From positions 1 to 64,000 of the forward strand of contig NZ_JNWO01000013.1 of the NCBI RefSeq assembly GCF_000716435.1: DNA of 64,000 nucleotides, given 5' to 3'. The notes under the pieces are model-generated. The model was given only the letters and a program-made list of their open reading frames with translations. It ran no database searches and was not told the DNA's origin. This DNA comes from Streptomyces xylophagus (GTDB lineage: Bacteria; Actinomycetota; Actinomycetes; Streptomycetales; Streptomycetaceae). Below, piece by piece: positions 63,064 through 64,000 of this stretch (within the stretch, counting starts at the first letter, position 1; every line of letters begins with the position of its first letter). The position numbers and the translations under genes are program-made.

Positions 63064-64000
63064 CGAACCTCTCGTCCTCGGCATCGAGACCTCCTGCGAC
63101 GAGACCGGCGTCGGCATCGTCCGCGGCACCACCCTGCTGGCGGACGCGGTCGCGTCCAGCGTCGACGAACACGCCCGCTTCGGCGGGGTCGTACCGGAGG
63201 TGGCGTCCCGCGCCCATCTGGAGGCGATGGTCCCGACGATCCAGCGCGCCCTGAAGGACGCGGGCGTGAGCGCCCGTGACCTGGACGGCATCGCGGTCAC
63301 GGCCGGCCCCGGGCTCGCGGGCGCCCTGCTCGTCGGCGTCAGCGCAGCCAAGGCGTACGCGTACGCGCTCGGCAAGCCGCTCTACGGCGTGAACCACCTC
63401 GCCTCCCACATCTGCGTCGACCAGCTGGAACACGGCCCGCTGCCCGAGCCGACGATGGCGCTGCTGGTGTCCGGCGGTCACTCCTCCCTCCTCCTCTCCT
63501 CCGACATCACCTCGGACGTACGGCCGCTGGGCGCGACGATCGACGACGCGGCGGGCGAGGCCTTCGACAAGATCGCGCGCGTGCTGAACCTCGGCTTCCC
63601 GGGCGGGCCGGTCATCGACCGGTACGCGAAGGAGGGCGACCCGAAGGCGATCACGTTCCCGCGCGGGCTGACCGGGCCGCGCGACCCGGCGTACGACTTC
63701 TCCTTCTCCGGGCTGAAGACGTCCGTGGCCCGCTGGATCGAGGCGAAGCGGGCGGCGGGGGAGGAGGTGCCGGTGCGCGATGTGTCGGCGTCCTTCCAGG
63801 AGGCGGTCGTCGACGTACTGACCCGCAAGGCCGTACGGGCCTGCAAGGACGAGGGCGTCGACCACCTGATGATCGGCGGCGGCGTCGCCGCGAACTCGCG
63901 GCTGCGGGCGCTGGCGGCGGAGCGCTGCGAGGCCGCCGGCATCCGGCTGCGCGTCCCGCGCCCGAAGCTGTGCACGGACAACGGCGCGATGGTCGCCGCG
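63056..64000 (+). CDS. tsaD: tRNA N6-threonylcarbamoyltransferase TsaD (3' end outside window)
   Basis: ATG 63056 lies inside the rimI end, with AAGGAA upstream. 315 residues are visible before the window ends, still open. [22 protein letters not shown] starts the fold. The iron site His114/His118 is in [47 protein letters not shown] and [13 protein letters not shown] follow. It transfers threonylcarbamoyl to A37 of tRNA with TsaB and TsaE, both encoded upstream. Confidence 0.98.
   Translation, partial: MADEPLVLGIETSCDETGVGIVRGTTLLADAVASSVDEHARFGGVVPEVASRAHLEAMVPTIQRALKDAGVSARDLDGIAVTAGPGLAGALLVGVSAAKAYAYALGKPLYGVNHLASHICVDQLEHGPLPEPTMALLVSGGHSSLLLSSDITSDVRPLGATIDDAAGEAFDKIARVLNLGFPGGPVIDRYAKEGDPKAITFPRGLTGPRDPAYDFSFSGLKTSVARWIEAKRAAGEEVPVRDVSASFQEAVVDVLTRKAVRACKDEGVDHLMIGGGVAANSRLRALAAERCEAAGIRLRVPRPKLCTDNGAMVAA

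Overview
This is a stretch of a Streptomyces chromosome. The evidence is the very high GC content, the frequent GTG starts, and the long C-terminal tail of S3 and N-terminal extension of L23. WXG100-type genes, a WhiJ-like/DUF397 locus and dispersed intergenic repeats of streptomycete type point the same way. No species can be named from the sequence.

Layout. Bases 1-4,100 hold the 3' end of a GH115 alpha-glucuronidase gene and a three-gene set of WXG100/ESX-type proteins plus a lipoprotein. Bases 4,070-6,020 carry a small secreted protein and an S41 protease on the minus strand. Bases 6,160-8,120 hold a second WXG100 set and a small membrane protein. Bases 8,290-9,800 are a decaying regulatory triad: a broken anti-sigma-type ATPase, a broken WhiJ-like HTH gene and an intact DUF397 gene. 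A secreted PL9 pectate lyase follows, under an apparent LacI-type double operator (9,843-11,138).

The housekeeping core runs from 11,200 to 28,840: S10 (rpsJ-rpsQ), spc (rplN-rplO), secY-adk-map, infA-rpmJ-rpsM-rpsK-rpoA-rplQ, then truA. Hairpins split it into likely transcription segments: rpsQ/rplN, an rpsH leader, rplO/secY, adk/map, rpsK/rpoA and after rplQ. The next ribosomal genes, rplM-rpsI, come only at 42.7 kb. Between them lies an accessory block of about 12.5 kb (28,926-41,380). It encodes a 1,474-residue secreted beta-propeller/ASH/lectin protein facing a plus-strand operon. That operon encodes a cellulose-synthase-like GT2, a GH26-type lipoprotein, two large GT-C glycosyltransferases, a polyprenol-phosphate sugar synthase and a GtrA-type membrane protein. 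Together these look like a complete surface polysaccharide system, possibly a beta-mannan-type glycan with GT-C-added side sugars. This is the most interesting system in the window.

From 43.8 kb to the end come cell-wall precursor, cofactor and tRNA-modification genes: glmM, DUF389, coaA, an SMI1-type gene, glmS, a metallo-beta-lactamase-fold hydrolase with a divergent TetR regulator, an M16-type membrane peptidase and its TPR-like partner, acpS, a bifunctional NAD(P)HX repair enzyme, an L,D-transpeptidase, alr, an alpha/beta hydrolase, tsaE, a 54-residue ORF behind a strong palindrome, an L,D-transpeptidase-like protein without catalytic Cys, tsaB, rimI and tsaD (cut by the window end). Many of these genes have no Shine-Dalgarno sequence but carry a TANNNT-like -10 hexamer 6-8 nt before the start codon, which suggests leaderless transcription.
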